A DNA stretch of 44,253 nucleotides from Gammaproteobacteria bacterium (GCA_028819495.1 JAPPLI010000029.1:1-44253), one strand, 5' to 3'; counted from the stretch's first letter, positions 26,724 through 34,668 are shown. Made by a program: numbers and translations. The notes: a model not told the origin generated them from the sequence alone.

Positions 26724-27848
26724 GTTCCTTTTAATAGTTTCGTTGACGATGGCGCCGCCGTGAGTAATCAGGCAGCCCTGTATGATGTCGTTCTCGCGGT
26801 CGAGTACAAAGGTCTTGTTTTCCTGGTCCCAGTATTCGCTCACCATGTTCAAGAGGTTGGACGAATACATCTGGCTGGCGTCCCGGGACACGAAATTGGC
26901 CCAGTTGCCCTGGCCGATGATGGTGACGCCGTTGACGTTGACTTCCTGGCCGGCTACCGATCCTTCCACGTTGCCGCCGGTCTCCGCGGCCATATCTACG
27001 ATTACGCTGCCGGGTTGCATGGCTTCCACCATGTCGGTGGTGACCAGCACCGGCGCCTTGCGGCCGAACACCTGGGCGGTGGTGATGACGATATCGGAAT
27101 CGGCTATGGCCGCCTTCTGGCCCTGGCGTTGCTTTTCGACCTGCTCCGGGGTCAGTTCCCTGGCATAACCGTCCTTGGTCTCGCCCGTTTCGCCCAGGTC
27201 AATCTCCAGGAATTTCGCGCCGACAGAGCGCACCTGCTCGGCTACGACGGGGCGAGTGTCGAAGGCGGTCACCTTGGCGCCCAGGCGTTTGGCAGTGGCG
27301 ATGGCCTGCAACCCGGCCACACCGGCGCCGATGACGAATACCTTTGCCGGTTTGATGGTGCCGGCGGGCGTCATCATCATGGGCAGCAGGCGGTCCAGGC
27401 TGTTGGCGGCCATCATCACCGCGACATAACCGGCCAGGTTGGCCTGGGAACTGAGGGCGTCCATCTTCTGCGACAAAGTGGTGCGGGGGATCATTTCCAT
27501 GCTGATGGCGCTGATGCCCTGTTGCGCCAGGGCATCCACCAGTTCGCCTTCGTTGAACGGATCCAGGTAGCTGATGTGGATGCAGCCCTGTTTTATCCGG
27601 CCGACCTCGTCCGCTTCCGGTTTGCGGATACGCAGGATAATATCGGATTGTCCGAGCATCCCGTTGCGGTCGGAACTGACCGCGGCGCCGGCTTCGGCGT
27701 ATTCTTCATCGGCAAAGCCGGAACCTTGTCCCAGCGCGGACTCGACAGTGATGTCCGCGCCGAGTTTGACCAGTTTTTTTACCGTATCCGGGATGAGTGC
27801 GACGCGATTCTCACCCGGATGAGTCTCCTTAAGAACACCAATTTGCAT
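26718..27848 (-). CDS. pntA: NAD(P) transhydrogenase subunit alpha, NAD-binding part (PntAa)
   Basis: A 376-residue soluble NAD(H)-binding subunit (domain I) of the proton-translocating transhydrogenase, related to alanine dehydrogenase. It begins MQIGVLKETHPGENRVALIP and contains the dinucleotide site KVFVIGAGVAGLQAIATAKRLGA (GAGVAG), TRPVVAEQVRSVGAKFLEID, and QVFGRKAPVLVT with VDMAAETGGNVEGS. The ATG at 27848 matches the family start; an upstream reading to 27875 is unlikely. The 3' end overlaps the last hairpin of array copy B by six bases. It is the first gene of the operon. Confidence 0.95.
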   Translation of the reverse strand: MQIGVLKETHPGENRVALIPDTVKKLVKLGADITVESALGQGSGFADEEYAEAGAAVSSDRNGMLGQSDIILRIRKPEADEVGRIKQGCIHISYLDPFNEGELVDALAQQGISAISMEMIPRTTLSQKMDALSSQANLAGYVAVMMAANSLDRLLPMMMTPAGTIKPAKVFVIGAGVAGLQAIATAKRLGAKVTAFDTRPVVAEQVRSVGAKFLEIDLGETGETKDGYARELTPEQVEKQRQGQKAAIADSDIVITTAQVFGRKAPVLVTTDMVEAMQPGSVIVDMAAETGGNVEGSVAGQEVNVNGVTIIGQGNWANFVSRDASQMYSSNLLNMVSEYWDQENKTFVLDRENDIIQGCLITHGGAIVNETIKRNL

Positions 27849-28214
27849 AAAAAAGCCCTCTGGCAGGTTTGTCAATGTCAGGTATCAAAGCGCCGGGTTT
27901 CATCCCCTCAGCATCCGGTTGCCGGCGCTCGTATATGGCGTGCGGCGGCCGTTCACGGCCGCCTTTGCAAAAACGGCGCTAATACTAACACATGCAACGG
28001 GATAAAAACACCAGATTGTGAGTAACTGCGAGAAACGGGTAAACAGACGATTTAACGCGACTGACCCGAAAGGTTTATAGATCAGCTAGTGTGTAGTATT
28101 TGCGTATTGTTTCTGATGTTGGCGTTAGCATAATGATGAAAACAATAGTATGCTTTTTTTATCGTAATGTAGTCTTCTTAATGCCTAACAAAAATAACGA
28201 TTGGTGATAGAAAT
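27849..28214. other. Intergenic region upstream of pntA and the nuclease-like gene
   Basis: These 366 bases lie between two divergent genes. The part next to pntA is GC-rich and holds a perfect 9-bp hairpin (GGCGGCCGT-TC-ACGGCCGCC at 27944-27963). Base composition then shifts to AT-rich from about 28060, which fits the left boundary of an acquired segment. No gene, tRNA or clear promoter is seen. Confidence 0.6.
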
Positions 28215-29630
28215 ATGAGCAGTAAAGACAACCACCTGCCTGACTACCTAGAAAGCGGAGAACGGGCAAGATTAATTCCCGTTGGCAAAATCACCCAACG
28301 TGAGAACAGAGCAACGTCGGTCTTACTGGCGGGGATGTCTGCCATTCAGCCTTTTTCCAAGACATTGCTAGGGGAAATCGGTCAGCTAGTCAGATCACGC
28401 TCCAAGCTGAAATGCTACAGTCAAGTTGTTTTTAAACATGACCCGGGAAAAGGAAAAATTCGTCCAGATGGCTTAATTGAGGTACAAAACGGAAAACGTA
28501 TTTGGCGCTCTATCGTAGAAAGTAAAATTGGCAGGGAAGTCCTCGACGCAGAGCAAATTCAAGCTTACATTCAAATAGCTAAGGCAAATGGCATCGATTC
28601 GATAATTACCATATCCAATCAGTTTGCGAGTTTGCCTACACATCATCCCGTCAAGATAGACCGGTTACCCAAGGGTATTTCGATTTATCATTGGTCTTGG
28701 GCTCATGTGCTGACAACTGCGATTATTAAATTGGAGTCTGAGGAGTTCGACTCTACTGATCAACGATATCTTTTGAATGAATTCATTCGATACTTTGAGC
28801 ATTCCAGTACTGGCGTGGAGCGTTTTACACAGATGAATTCAGAATGGAAGGATATAGTAACTCAGGTTCAACAGGGTGCAGGGCTGAGTCGCAGAACGGA
28901 CCAGGACAAAGTAATGAACACGGTTGCTTCCTGGCACCAGGAAACCCGGGATTTGTGTTTATATTTGACTGAATCACTGAAACAAAAAGTCCGTCCACGG
29001 CTTCCATCCAAACATATGGCAGATCCTGGCCTTCGCTTGAGAGATGAAATTAAACTCTTGAAAGAGACCTCCCACTTGAGATTCACGCTGACAGTCCCGG
29101 ATGCTGCAGACGATATTAGTATAATCGTTGATCTCAGGGGACGAACAATTACTGTCAGTATGGATATAGATGCGCCAAAAGATAGAAAAACTGCAAAGGC
29201 AAGGATCAACTGGCTGCTCCGACAACTCCGTTCTTCTAAGCCTGAGGATATTATAATCTTCGCGTATTGGCCGAACCGCACCCAAACAACCAGTGAAAAA
29301 CTGGAAAAATTGAAAGAGAATCCTGAACTACTAGAACCTCCAGCGCCTAATCTAGCACCAAGAAAATTCAGTGTTAAACTCATTCACCACGCCGCTGGTA
29401 AGTTTTCTGGAAGGAGAACCTTCATAGAAGCTATTGAAGAGTGTGTCCCGCATTTTTATAGGGAAGTTGGACAGCGATTACGTGCTTGGGTGCCAATGCC
29501 TCCGAAATCTCCACCGGAACCTAGAAGCAACTCCTCTGATACTCTCGCATCAGGAACTCCTAAACGTAATCCTTCGTCAACGACTATTGCTTCAACTGCT
29601 GGCATGGAAGATATTAACTCTGGCGGATGA
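28215..29630 (+). CDS. Uncharacterised protein with PD-(D/E)XK-like nuclease motif
   Basis: A 471-residue protein I do not recognise as a named family. The N-terminal third has a pattern like the PD-(D/E)XK nuclease core: IRPDGLIEV (D85), then WRSIVESKI (E102, K104), then a helix LDAEQIQAYIQIAKANG and a strand SIITISNQF. The middle (about 160-300) is helical and charged. Around 285-400 are predicted beta strands (TLTVPDAADDISIIVDLRGR, ITVSMDIDAP) and a helix. The C-terminal 40 residues are Ser/Pro/Thr-rich. Codon use is AT-richer than its neighbours, suggesting transfer. The stop overlaps the next start (ATGA), so the pair is translationally coupled. A DNA-cleaving or defence role is inference. 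Confidence 0.65.
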   Translation: MSSKDNHLPDYLESGERARLIPVGKITQRENRATSVLLAGMSAIQPFSKTLLGEIGQLVRSRSKLKCYSQVVFKHDPGKGKIRPDGLIEVQNGKRIWRSIVESKIGREVLDAEQIQAYIQIAKANGIDSIITISNQFASLPTHHPVKIDRLPKGISIYHWSWAHVLTTAIIKLESEEFDSTDQRYLLNEFIRYFEHSSTGVERFTQMNSEWKDIVTQVQQGAGLSRRTDQDKVMNTVASWHQETRDLCLYLTESLKQKVRPRLPSKHMADPGLRLRDEIKLLKETSHLRFTLTVPDAADDISIIVDLRGRTITVSMDIDAPKDRKTAKARINWLLRQLRSSKPEDIIIFAYWPNRTQTTSEKLEKLKENPELLEPPAPNLAPRKFSVKLIHHAAGKFSGRRTFIEAIEECVPHFYREVGQRLRAWVPMPPKSPPEPRSNSSDTLASGTPKRNPSSTTIASTAGMEDINSGG

Positions 29631-30439
29631 AGATCCTAGGCATCGATTTCACGAGCAGCCCAAAACGGCGTAAACCGATCACCTGCCTGAATTGCACGTT
29701 CAGTGATTCCGTGCTTTATGCTGGAAATCTCGAAGAATGGACAAGCTTTTCAGAATTTGAAGAGGCTCTGATACGATCTGGTCCATGGATCGCGGGTATT
29801 GACTTTCCGTTCGGTCAATCTCGTAAATTTATTGAGAATATAGGTTGGCCTGGGAATTGGCGCGACTACGTTATGTATGCTCAAGCGCTTGGACGAGATG
29901 GCTTCCGGGATGCTCTTGATGCCTATCGCCACCCCCGGGAGATTGGCGACAAGGAACATAAGAGAAAAACCGATGTTGCCGCCGGTTCAATCAGTCCGCA
30001 AAAGCTGTATGGTGTACCTGTTGGATTGATGTTCTTTGAAGGTGCGCCACGGCTGGTGGAAGCGGGAGTTACGATTCCTCATCTGCAACACGGTGATCCT
30101 GAACATATTGTAGTTGAAGCCTATCCTGTTGTTCTGGCCCGTCAACTAATCAAAAGGCGAAGTTATAAGCAGGATCAAAGGAACAAACAGACTGTCAAAC
30201 AACGTAAAGCCAGATTAGACCTTCTGGCCGGATTGAGTAGTGGAGATATACGCGCGCGTTATGGTATCAAGGTAAATGCACCTGTCTCGCTGTGTGATGA
30301 CCCCACCGGAGATCATCTTGATGCCCTGCTTTGCGCCATTCAGGCAGCTTGGGCATGGCAAAAACGCGCTAGTCGATACGGTGCGCCTCTCTCTGTCGAT
30401 TCATTGGAAGGCTGGATAGCTGATCCGACTCTTTCCTGA
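29627..30439 (+). CDS. DUF429 family protein (RNase H-like fold)
   Basis: A 270-residue protein with features of DUF429, a family predicted to have an RNase H-like fold and possible nuclease activity. Seen: KILGIDFTSSPKRRKPITC (D7), GIDFPFGQ (D59), VVEAYPVVLAR (E164) and DDPTGDHLDALLCAIQAAWA (D232 among several acids). These acidic residues are placed as in the predicted metal site. A middle segment (HKRKTDVAAGSISPQKLYGV) is also typical. It starts at 29627 inside the stop of the preceding gene and is more AT-rich than the core genes. Function is not established; the coupled PD-(D/E)XK-like partner suggests a shared nucleic-acid role. Confidence 0.8.
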   Translation: MKILGIDFTSSPKRRKPITCLNCTFSDSVLYAGNLEEWTSFSEFEEALIRSGPWIAGIDFPFGQSRKFIENIGWPGNWRDYVMYAQALGRDGFRDALDAYRHPREIGDKEHKRKTDVAAGSISPQKLYGVPVGLMFFEGAPRLVEAGVTIPHLQHGDPEHIVVEAYPVVLARQLIKRRSYKQDQRNKQTVKQRKARLDLLAGLSSGDIRARYGIKVNAPVSLCDDPTGDHLDALLCAIQAAWAWQKRASRYGAPLSVDSLEGWIADPTLS

Positions 30440-30458
30440 TAACTGATAGAATAAGCAG

Positions 30459-31499
30459 ATGAAACTCGGACTGGTTACTGGCTACTCGGGGAGTGAAGTC
30501 GATCTGCCCATGGATGAAATCCTGGAGGCGGAACGTCTTGGTTTTGATTCGGTGTGGACCGCGGAAGCCTACGGTTCCGATGCGCTGACCCCGGCAGCCT
30601 GGATACTGGCAAGAACTTCCAGGATCAAGGCGGGAACCGCCATCATGCAGATACCCGCCCGTACCCCGACATCCACCGCTATGAGCGCCATGACGCTTCA
30701 GGGCCTGTCCGGCGGGCGCTTCATCCTGGGCCTGGGTCCTTCCGGCCCCCAGGTGGTGGAGGGCTGGTACGGGACTACCTACGCGAAGCCGCTGACGCGC
30801 ATGCGGGAATACATAGACATCGTCCGGCAGGTGCTTGCCCGGGAGGCGCCGGTGCAATACGACGGTTACCATTACCAGTTGCCCTATCGGGGCGATGATA
30901 GCACCGGTCTCGGCAGGGCACTGAAGAGCATCCTGCACAGCGACCCGAATACGAAAATCTATACTGCCGCCATTACTGAGGGCGGCATCAGGCTGGCCGC
31001 GGAACTTGCCGATGGTTTTTTCCCGGTATGGATGAACCCGGACAGGTATGACTTATTTGCTCCCGCAATCGACGCCGGGTTTGCCGCGGCGGGCAACGGC
31101 AAAAGCAGGGCGGGCTTTGACGTGGCGCCGTTTGTGCGCGTCAGCATGGGCGACGAACTGGACCAGTGCCGCAACGTGGTGAAACGCGAACTGGCGCTGT
31201 ATATAGGCGGCATGGGAGCAAAGGACAAAAATTTCTACAATGACTATGCCGGAAAACTGGGTTATGAAGATGACGCCATAACAATCCAGGATTTATTTCT
31301 GTCCGGCAAAAAACTGGAAGCCGCTGCTGCGGTGCCCGACACCCTGGTGGATGACGTGTCCCTCGTCGGCCCACCCGACCGGATCAGGGACAATGTCGAG
31401 CGCTGGAAGGAAGCGGGGAAACGGGGAGACGTTGGTTCCTTCCTGGCATCCGGTGCATCAGTTGAGGCGCTGCGCCTGCTGGCGGAGGAGTTGCTTTAA
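30459..31499 (+). CDS. LLM-class flavin/F420-dependent oxidoreductase
   Basis: A 346-residue luciferase-like monooxygenase-fold protein. It begins MKLGLVTGYSGSEVD, with EAERLGFDSVWTAEAYGSDA (the E/W pattern after strand 2), SRIKAGTAIMQIPARTPTST, LSGGRFILGLGPSGPQVVEGW (the GRF-lGLG-sgP motif diagnostic of F420-type LLM proteins), and a C-terminal VSLVGPPDRIRDNVERWKEAG. Members oxidise or reduce diverse small molecules with F420 or FMN. The cofactor cannot be settled here; F420 would be less usual in a gammaproteobacterium. It lies 19 bases after the DUF429 gene but has core-like GC-rich composition, so it marks the right edge of the AT-rich insert. Confidence 0.88.
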   Translation: MKLGLVTGYSGSEVDLPMDEILEAERLGFDSVWTAEAYGSDALTPAAWILARTSRIKAGTAIMQIPARTPTSTAMSAMTLQGLSGGRFILGLGPSGPQVVEGWYGTTYAKPLTRMREYIDIVRQVLAREAPVQYDGYHYQLPYRGDDSTGLGRALKSILHSDPNTKIYTAAITEGGIRLAAELADGFFPVWMNPDRYDLFAPAIDAGFAAAGNGKSRAGFDVAPFVRVSMGDELDQCRNVVKRELALYIGGMGAKDKNFYNDYAGKLGYEDDAITIQDLFLSGKKLEAAAAVPDTLVDDVSLVGPPDRIRDNVERWKEAGKRGDVGSFLASGASVEALRLLAEELL

Positions 31500-31579
31500 T
31501 GACTCTTGCCTGAATTACAGTGACAGTGACTTTTAATCAGGGCAATCTTAAAACCCCGTTTTTTGCGCCCATCCCGACT

Positions 31580-32728
31580 TCAGGGCCAAAGCCCATCGGT
31601 TTGCAGGGCTTTGAGGAACCGGTTCACAGGCCATACCTCGATGCCGTCTTCAGTTCGGAAGGCGCGTTCGCCGTCATACACAAGAACGCAACGAACCAGG
31701 CCCGGCAAGTCTTTAACAGCGCGCAATCCTTTCAACAAGCCGGTGTTATACCGGGTTGCCGCCTTTGCCTCAATAGCGAGATATTCGTTGTCGCGGGTAA
31801 GCAGAAAATCAATTTCTGTCCTGGATTCGACAGGAGCCCAGTAATGGATGTCATCAAACACCGGCTGTTCCTCCGCGTGAGCGCGCAGGAGGCTCAGTAT
31901 CCAGCCCTCGAACAAAGCGCCTCTTTCCTCCATTGATACCGGCCCGAACTGGCGTTTCACGGCTCGCACCAGGCCGGGGTCCACCCAATAGAGTTTCGGA
32001 CGCCGCCGTTCCCGCACCCGCAGTTTTGCCTCATAAGCAGGCAACCTCCAGGTGAGCAGAGTGTCTTCCAGTACATCCAGGTAGCCGCTGACTGTAGTAC
32101 GCGCCACGCCGGCGTCCCGGGCAATGCCAGTTACGTTCAGGGTCTGTCCATGCAACAGCGCGGCAACAGGCAGGAAACGAACGAAACCGGGCAGGTTACG
32201 GACGACCGCTTCCGCGCGAATCTCTTCCCGCAGGTACAGTTGCGTATAGCTTTCGAGCACCTCACGGCGATCCTCTGCCGCCCAGACCAGGGGAATGCTG
32301 CCGTACCTGAGCATATCATTGAGGTTGAAATCGGCGCCGAGCTCCTGTGGAACCAACGGATACATGGCTTTGCGGCTTGCGCGCCCGGCCAGCAGGTTCG
32401 TACCTGCGGTTTTGAGCTTGCGTGCGCTGGAACCGAGCAAGGCAAAGTAAAGGCCGCTCTCTTCGATCAACCGGTGTACCTCATTCAACAGGGAGGGTAT
32501 GCGTTGTACTTCATCGATAACGACCCATTCGCCTGGCGCCATGGTGGAAAGTAATTCCCGAAATAACGACGGTTCAGCGAGTAAATCATGAAACAGCGCC
32601 TCATCCAGCAGATCTAGGCGTAGCGCCTGCGGCAAAGCAGTGCGCGCCCATGAGCTTTTGCCTGCACCGCGTACTCCGAACAGAAAAAAGCTGCGGGAGG
32701 GTAGCTGAGTCATTCTTTGGTATAGCAT
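31580..32728 (-). CDS. AAA ATPase with DUF4143 domain
   Basis: A 382-residue protein with an N-terminal P-loop domain: FLFGVRGAGKSSWARTALP (Walker A GVRGAGKS, about 18-25), then WVVIDEVQRIPSLLNEVH (Walker B) and LLGSSARKLKTAGTNLLAGR. The C-terminal DUF4143 region follows (about 180-360), with LYLREEIRAEAVVRNLPGF, ARTTVSGYLDVLEDTLLTWRLP, RERRRPKLYWVDPGLVRA and EIDFLLTRDNEYLAIEAKA, where E/D-ExK-like residues recall a nuclease fold. Such proteins are common, mobile and of unknown role. I chose the ATG at 32728, which puts the P-loop near residue 20; the reading to 32803 crosses non-conserved sequence. Confidence 0.88.
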   Translation of the reverse strand: MLYQRMTQLPSRSFFLFGVRGAGKSSWARTALPQALRLDLLDEALFHDLLAEPSLFRELLSTMAPGEWVVIDEVQRIPSLLNEVHRLIEESGLYFALLGSSARKLKTAGTNLLAGRASRKAMYPLVPQELGADFNLNDMLRYGSIPLVWAAEDRREVLESYTQLYLREEIRAEAVVRNLPGFVRFLPVAALLHGQTLNVTGIARDAGVARTTVSGYLDVLEDTLLTWRLPAYEAKLRVRERRRPKLYWVDPGLVRAVKRQFGPVSMEERGALFEGWILSLLRAHAEEQPVFDDIHYWAPVESRTEIDFLLTRDNEYLAIEAKAATRYNTGLLKGLRAVKDLPGLVRCVLVYDGERAFRTEDGIEVWPVNRFLKALQTDGLWP

Positions 32729-32821
32729 GAAGTCAAAAATAGCCGAAAAGTGACGGCAATGCAAGCAATATCCCTTGAACGATATAGCTTGGTTGACTTG
32801 CAAAAAGGCTCCCGGCGATTT

Positions 32822-32912
32822 TGGCGGAGAGGGTGGGATTCGAACCCACGAAGGGCTATCAACCCTTGCCGGTTTTCAAGACCGGTGCATTCAACCGCTC
32901 TGCCACCTCTCC
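32822..32912 (-). tRNA. tRNA-Ser (anticodon TGA)
   Basis: On the minus strand the gene starts GGAGAGGTGGCAGAGCGGTT and folds as a type II tRNA with a long variable arm. The anticodon stem-loop is CCGGT-CTTGAAA-ACCGG, giving anticodon TGA, which decodes UCA and wobble codons. The T arm has GTGGGTTCGAATCCCAC. The acceptor stem pairs GGAGAGG with CCTCTCC, and G73 plus CCA are encoded. Length is 91 bases with CCA. A 23-base piece of its 5' end is duplicated at 33047-33069. Confidence 0.96.
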
Positions 32913-32936
32913 GTTTTCGAGTAATCGATCCTTTAT

Positions 32937-33069
32937 CGGTACAGCAAGTTCATACGCACCGATGCCCGGTGCACTGTGACCTACTTCCCTGTAGGTCACC
33001 CCTTCGGGGCCAGCTTCGCTGTCCAAATTCGCTCCCGGCGAATTTGTCAACCGCTCTGCCACCTCTCCG
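32937..33069 (-). repeat. Hairpin cluster and partial tRNA-Ser copy
   Basis: On the minus strand a copy of the first 22 bases of tRNA-Ser plus one flanking base (33047-33069) is followed by several hairpins. They include AAATTCGC-CGGGA-GCGAATTT, CCCC-GAA-GGGG, a 9-bp stem around AGGGAA (CCTAC-AGGGAA-GTAGG at its core) and GCACCG-GGCAT-CGGTGC. The AGGGA loop recalls the second hairpin of the arrays at 7023 and 26579. The 333 bases between the tRNA and the next gene hold this cluster and one promoter, and no other gene. Confidence 0.75.
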
Positions 33070-33184
33070 ATTTGAGTAATTAGTAGTATAGCAACCCGCG
33101 ACCCCGACGTGTCGTTGTCATTGAATTTTCCAATAACTGCGCTATTCTTGTCAGTAGGAGGCGCCATATTTTAAGCGCGATGTC

Positions 33185-33213
33185 TTGAAAAGCAACGCCG
33201 TTACCCATAATAT
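33185..33213 (+). promoter_or_regulatory. Sigma70-type promoter of the Bax-inhibitor gene
   Basis: TTGAAA at 33185-33190 and TAATAT at 33208-33213 are separated by 17 bases, close to the sigma70 consensus. A CGGAGG ribosome site follows shortly before the ATG at 33246. Confidence 0.6.
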
Positions 33214-33245
33214 GATTCAAGTATCATAATCATCGGAGGTTTGAA

Positions 33246-33917
33246 ATGAGTCCACAGTATGCAGTCGCTCGTCCGGCCCCTTCAGTGCTGGCCACGAACA
33301 AGCTGATACGTAACACCTATATCCTGCTGTCCCTGACCCTGCTGTTCAGCGCATTGACGGCGGGTGTCTCCATCGTCCTGAACCTGCCCAGCATGGGCCT
33401 GCTGATTACCCTTGGCGGGTATTTCGGACTGTTGTTCCTGACGTCCGCCCTGAGGAACAGCGCCTGGGGCCTGGCCGCGATATTCGCCCTGACCGGTTTC
33501 ATGGGCCTGACCTTGGGGCCGTTCCTGAATGCTTATCTCCAGTTTTTCTCCAACGGCGGACAACTGGTCATGCTGGCGTTCGGCGGCACCGGCGTCATCT
33601 TCCTCGGACTGTCCGGTTATGCCCTGACCACCCGCAAGGACTTCAGTTTCATGGGCGGGTTCCTCATGGTCGGGATACTGGTTGCTTTCCTGATGGGGAT
33701 CTGCGCTGTCCTGTTCAGCATGCCGGCCATGGCAATGGCCGTATCGGCCATCTTCATCCTGCTGATGTCCGGGCTGATCCTGTACCAGACCAGCGAGATG
33801 ATCCACGGCGGTGAAACCAACTACATCATGGCAACGATCACACTGTACGTCGCCATCTACAACCTGTTCACCAGCCTGCTGCATATCCTGGCCATGTTTG
33901 CCGGCCAGGAACGGTAA
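33246..33917 (+). CDS. Bax inhibitor-1/YccA family membrane protein
   Basis: A 223-residue inner-membrane protein with seven hydrophobic segments, matching the Bax inhibitor-1 (TMBIM) family. The N-terminal LATNKLIRNTYILLSLTLLF, the GLTLGPFLNAYL turn after the second or third helix, LGLSGYALTTRKDFSFMGGF, and the terminal TITLYVAIYNLFTSLLHILA resemble YccA, which modulates the FtsH protease in E. coli, and YbhL. Its exact role is unknown. RBS CGGAGG and a good promoter lie just upstream. A GC-rich hairpin follows the stop. Confidence 0.93.
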   Translation: MSPQYAVARPAPSVLATNKLIRNTYILLSLTLLFSALTAGVSIVLNLPSMGLLITLGGYFGLLFLTSALRNSAWGLAAIFALTGFMGLTLGPFLNAYLQFFSNGGQLVMLAFGGTGVIFLGLSGYALTTRKDFSFMGGFLMVGILVAFLMGICAVLFSMPAMAMAVSAIFILLMSGLILYQTSEMIHGGETNYIMATITLYVAIYNLFTSLLHILAMFAGQER

Positions 33918-33932
33918 ATCCTCACCGTCAAT

Positions 33933-33967
33933 CCGGCCGGTGCGTCCTGATGTACCGGCCGGTTCTG
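33933..33967 (+). terminator. Rho-independent-like terminator
   Basis: Stem CCGGCCGGT (33933-33941) pairs perfectly with ACCGGCCGG (33954-33962) and is followed by TTCTGTT. It lies 16 bases after the stop of the Bax-inhibitor gene and ends at the stop of the opposing hicB gene. Confidence 0.6.
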
Positions 33968-34387
33968 TTATGCGATTCGGGCTTGTGAAATAACCAAATC
34001 GGAAACTGAACCGGTTGCCTTCAACAGTTCCTGAAGCTTGTCTATGCTGGGTAGCGTTTTTCCCTGTTCATAGCGGGCATAAGCATTCTTGGATGACGAA
34101 CCCAGACGCTCAGCTACTTCTTGGACCGTCAAGTTGTTTGATTGCCTCTGGCGTTTAAGCAGCAAGCCCACCATTACTTTATTATCATTGGAACCGATTT
34201 CAAGAGTTCCATCCTTGGAGCATTTGACATATACCTCAAATCCTTTTTTATCTACCAGGGTAATAAACAGGTCTTCGACCATCAGTAGAAGTTCCTTTTT
34301 TGTTCGACCCTGGGTCATCAACTCAAGGAATGGAATTTCCGCCAGCCAGAATTTGCCACTTTTAAATGCTTTGCCTTGAAATTTCAT
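33968..34387 (-). CDS. hicB: HicB-type antitoxin with XRE helix-turn-helix
   Basis: A 139-residue antitoxin. The N-terminal half (KSGKFWLAEIPFLELMTQGR, then TKKELLLMVEDLF) has the HicB partial RNase H-like fold that blocks the toxin. The C-terminal half (about 78-135) is a Cro/CI helix-turn-helix: LLLKRQRQSNNLTVQEVAER and SSSKNAYARYEQGKTLPS, which represses the operon. Its start overlaps the toxin stop by four bases, in toxin-first order. DNA binding at the GTACAC palindrome upstream of hicA is expected. Confidence 0.85.
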   Translation of the reverse strand: MKFQGKAFKSGKFWLAEIPFLELMTQGRTKKELLLMVEDLFITLVDKKGFEVYVKCSKDGTLEIGSNDNKVMVGLLLKRQRQSNNLTVQEVAERLGSSSKNAYARYEQGKTLPSIDKLQELLKATGSVSDLVISQARIA

Positions 34388-34554
34388 TTTGTTGCCCTTC
34401 TCAAAATAGTTTTAGCCAGCATTTCATTAATTTCTCTATGCCGAGGGAGTGCCTCCTGCTGCTCTCCGTCAGTCCAGACATCATGATTTCCTCCATGTCT
34501 CAGAAAATACCATCCCAGTCTGGAAAGTGCCTTTTCCAATTCTCTCCTTTTCAT
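34384..34554 (-). CDS. hicA: HicA-type mRNA interferase toxin
   Basis: A 56-residue protein with the HicA double-stranded-RNA-binding-like fold: MKRRELEKALSRLGWYFLRH, GGNHDVWTDGEQQEALPRH, and EINEMLAKTILR. The histidine in GGNHDVW is the expected catalytic residue (GSH in many homologues). Free HicA cleaves mRNA and stops growth until neutralised by HicB. I chose the ATG at 34554; a GTG at 34569 would lie within the -10 box. The predicted promoter places transcription very near this ATG, suggesting a leaderless or very short leader mRNA. Confidence 0.87.
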   Translation of the reverse strand: MKRRELEKALSRLGWYFLRHGGNHDVWTDGEQQEALPRHREINEMLAKTILRRATK

Positions 34555-34560
34555 CCGGCA

Positions 34561-34588
34561 ATTGTACACATATCCGTGTACCTGTCAA
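34561..34588 (-). promoter_or_regulatory. hicA promoter with embedded operator palindrome
   Basis: On the minus strand a perfect TTGACA (34583-34588) and TACAAT (34561-34566) are 16 bases apart. Between and overlapping them is the inverted repeat GTACAC-ATATCC-GTGTAC (34564-34581). A repressor such as HicB bound there would block RNA polymerase. Confidence 0.65.
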
Positions 34589-34639
34589 GTCACTTTAAAC
34601 CACGATCGATTAACAGAAGATTATTTAGTACTTGGCATC

Positions 34640-34656
34640 ATAACACTTGGTGTTAT
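34640..34656. promoter_or_regulatory. Operator-like palindrome upstream of the higBA remnant
   Basis: ATAACAC-TTG-GTGTTAT, a perfect inverted repeat 13 bases upstream of the toxin-stump ATG. It is the expected form for autoregulation by the HigA-like antitoxin encoded just downstream. Confidence 0.55.
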
Positions 34657-34668
34657 ACTAATCTTGTA

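Noticed and set aside
26649-28025. A 458-residue plus-strand frame
   Set aside because: It is antisense to pntA, has no recognisable domain and is rich in Gly, His and Asp as expected of a shadow frame.
32859-33167. A 102-residue minus-strand frame containing GEVAERLNAPVLKTG
   Set aside because: This is the well-known false peptide produced by reading tRNA-Ser as protein; the region is the tRNA gene plus its partial copy.
34366-34668. N-terminal extension of the toxin remnant
   Set aside because: The upstream frame runs antisense through hicA and over two operator palindromes, so translation most likely starts at the ATG at 34669.
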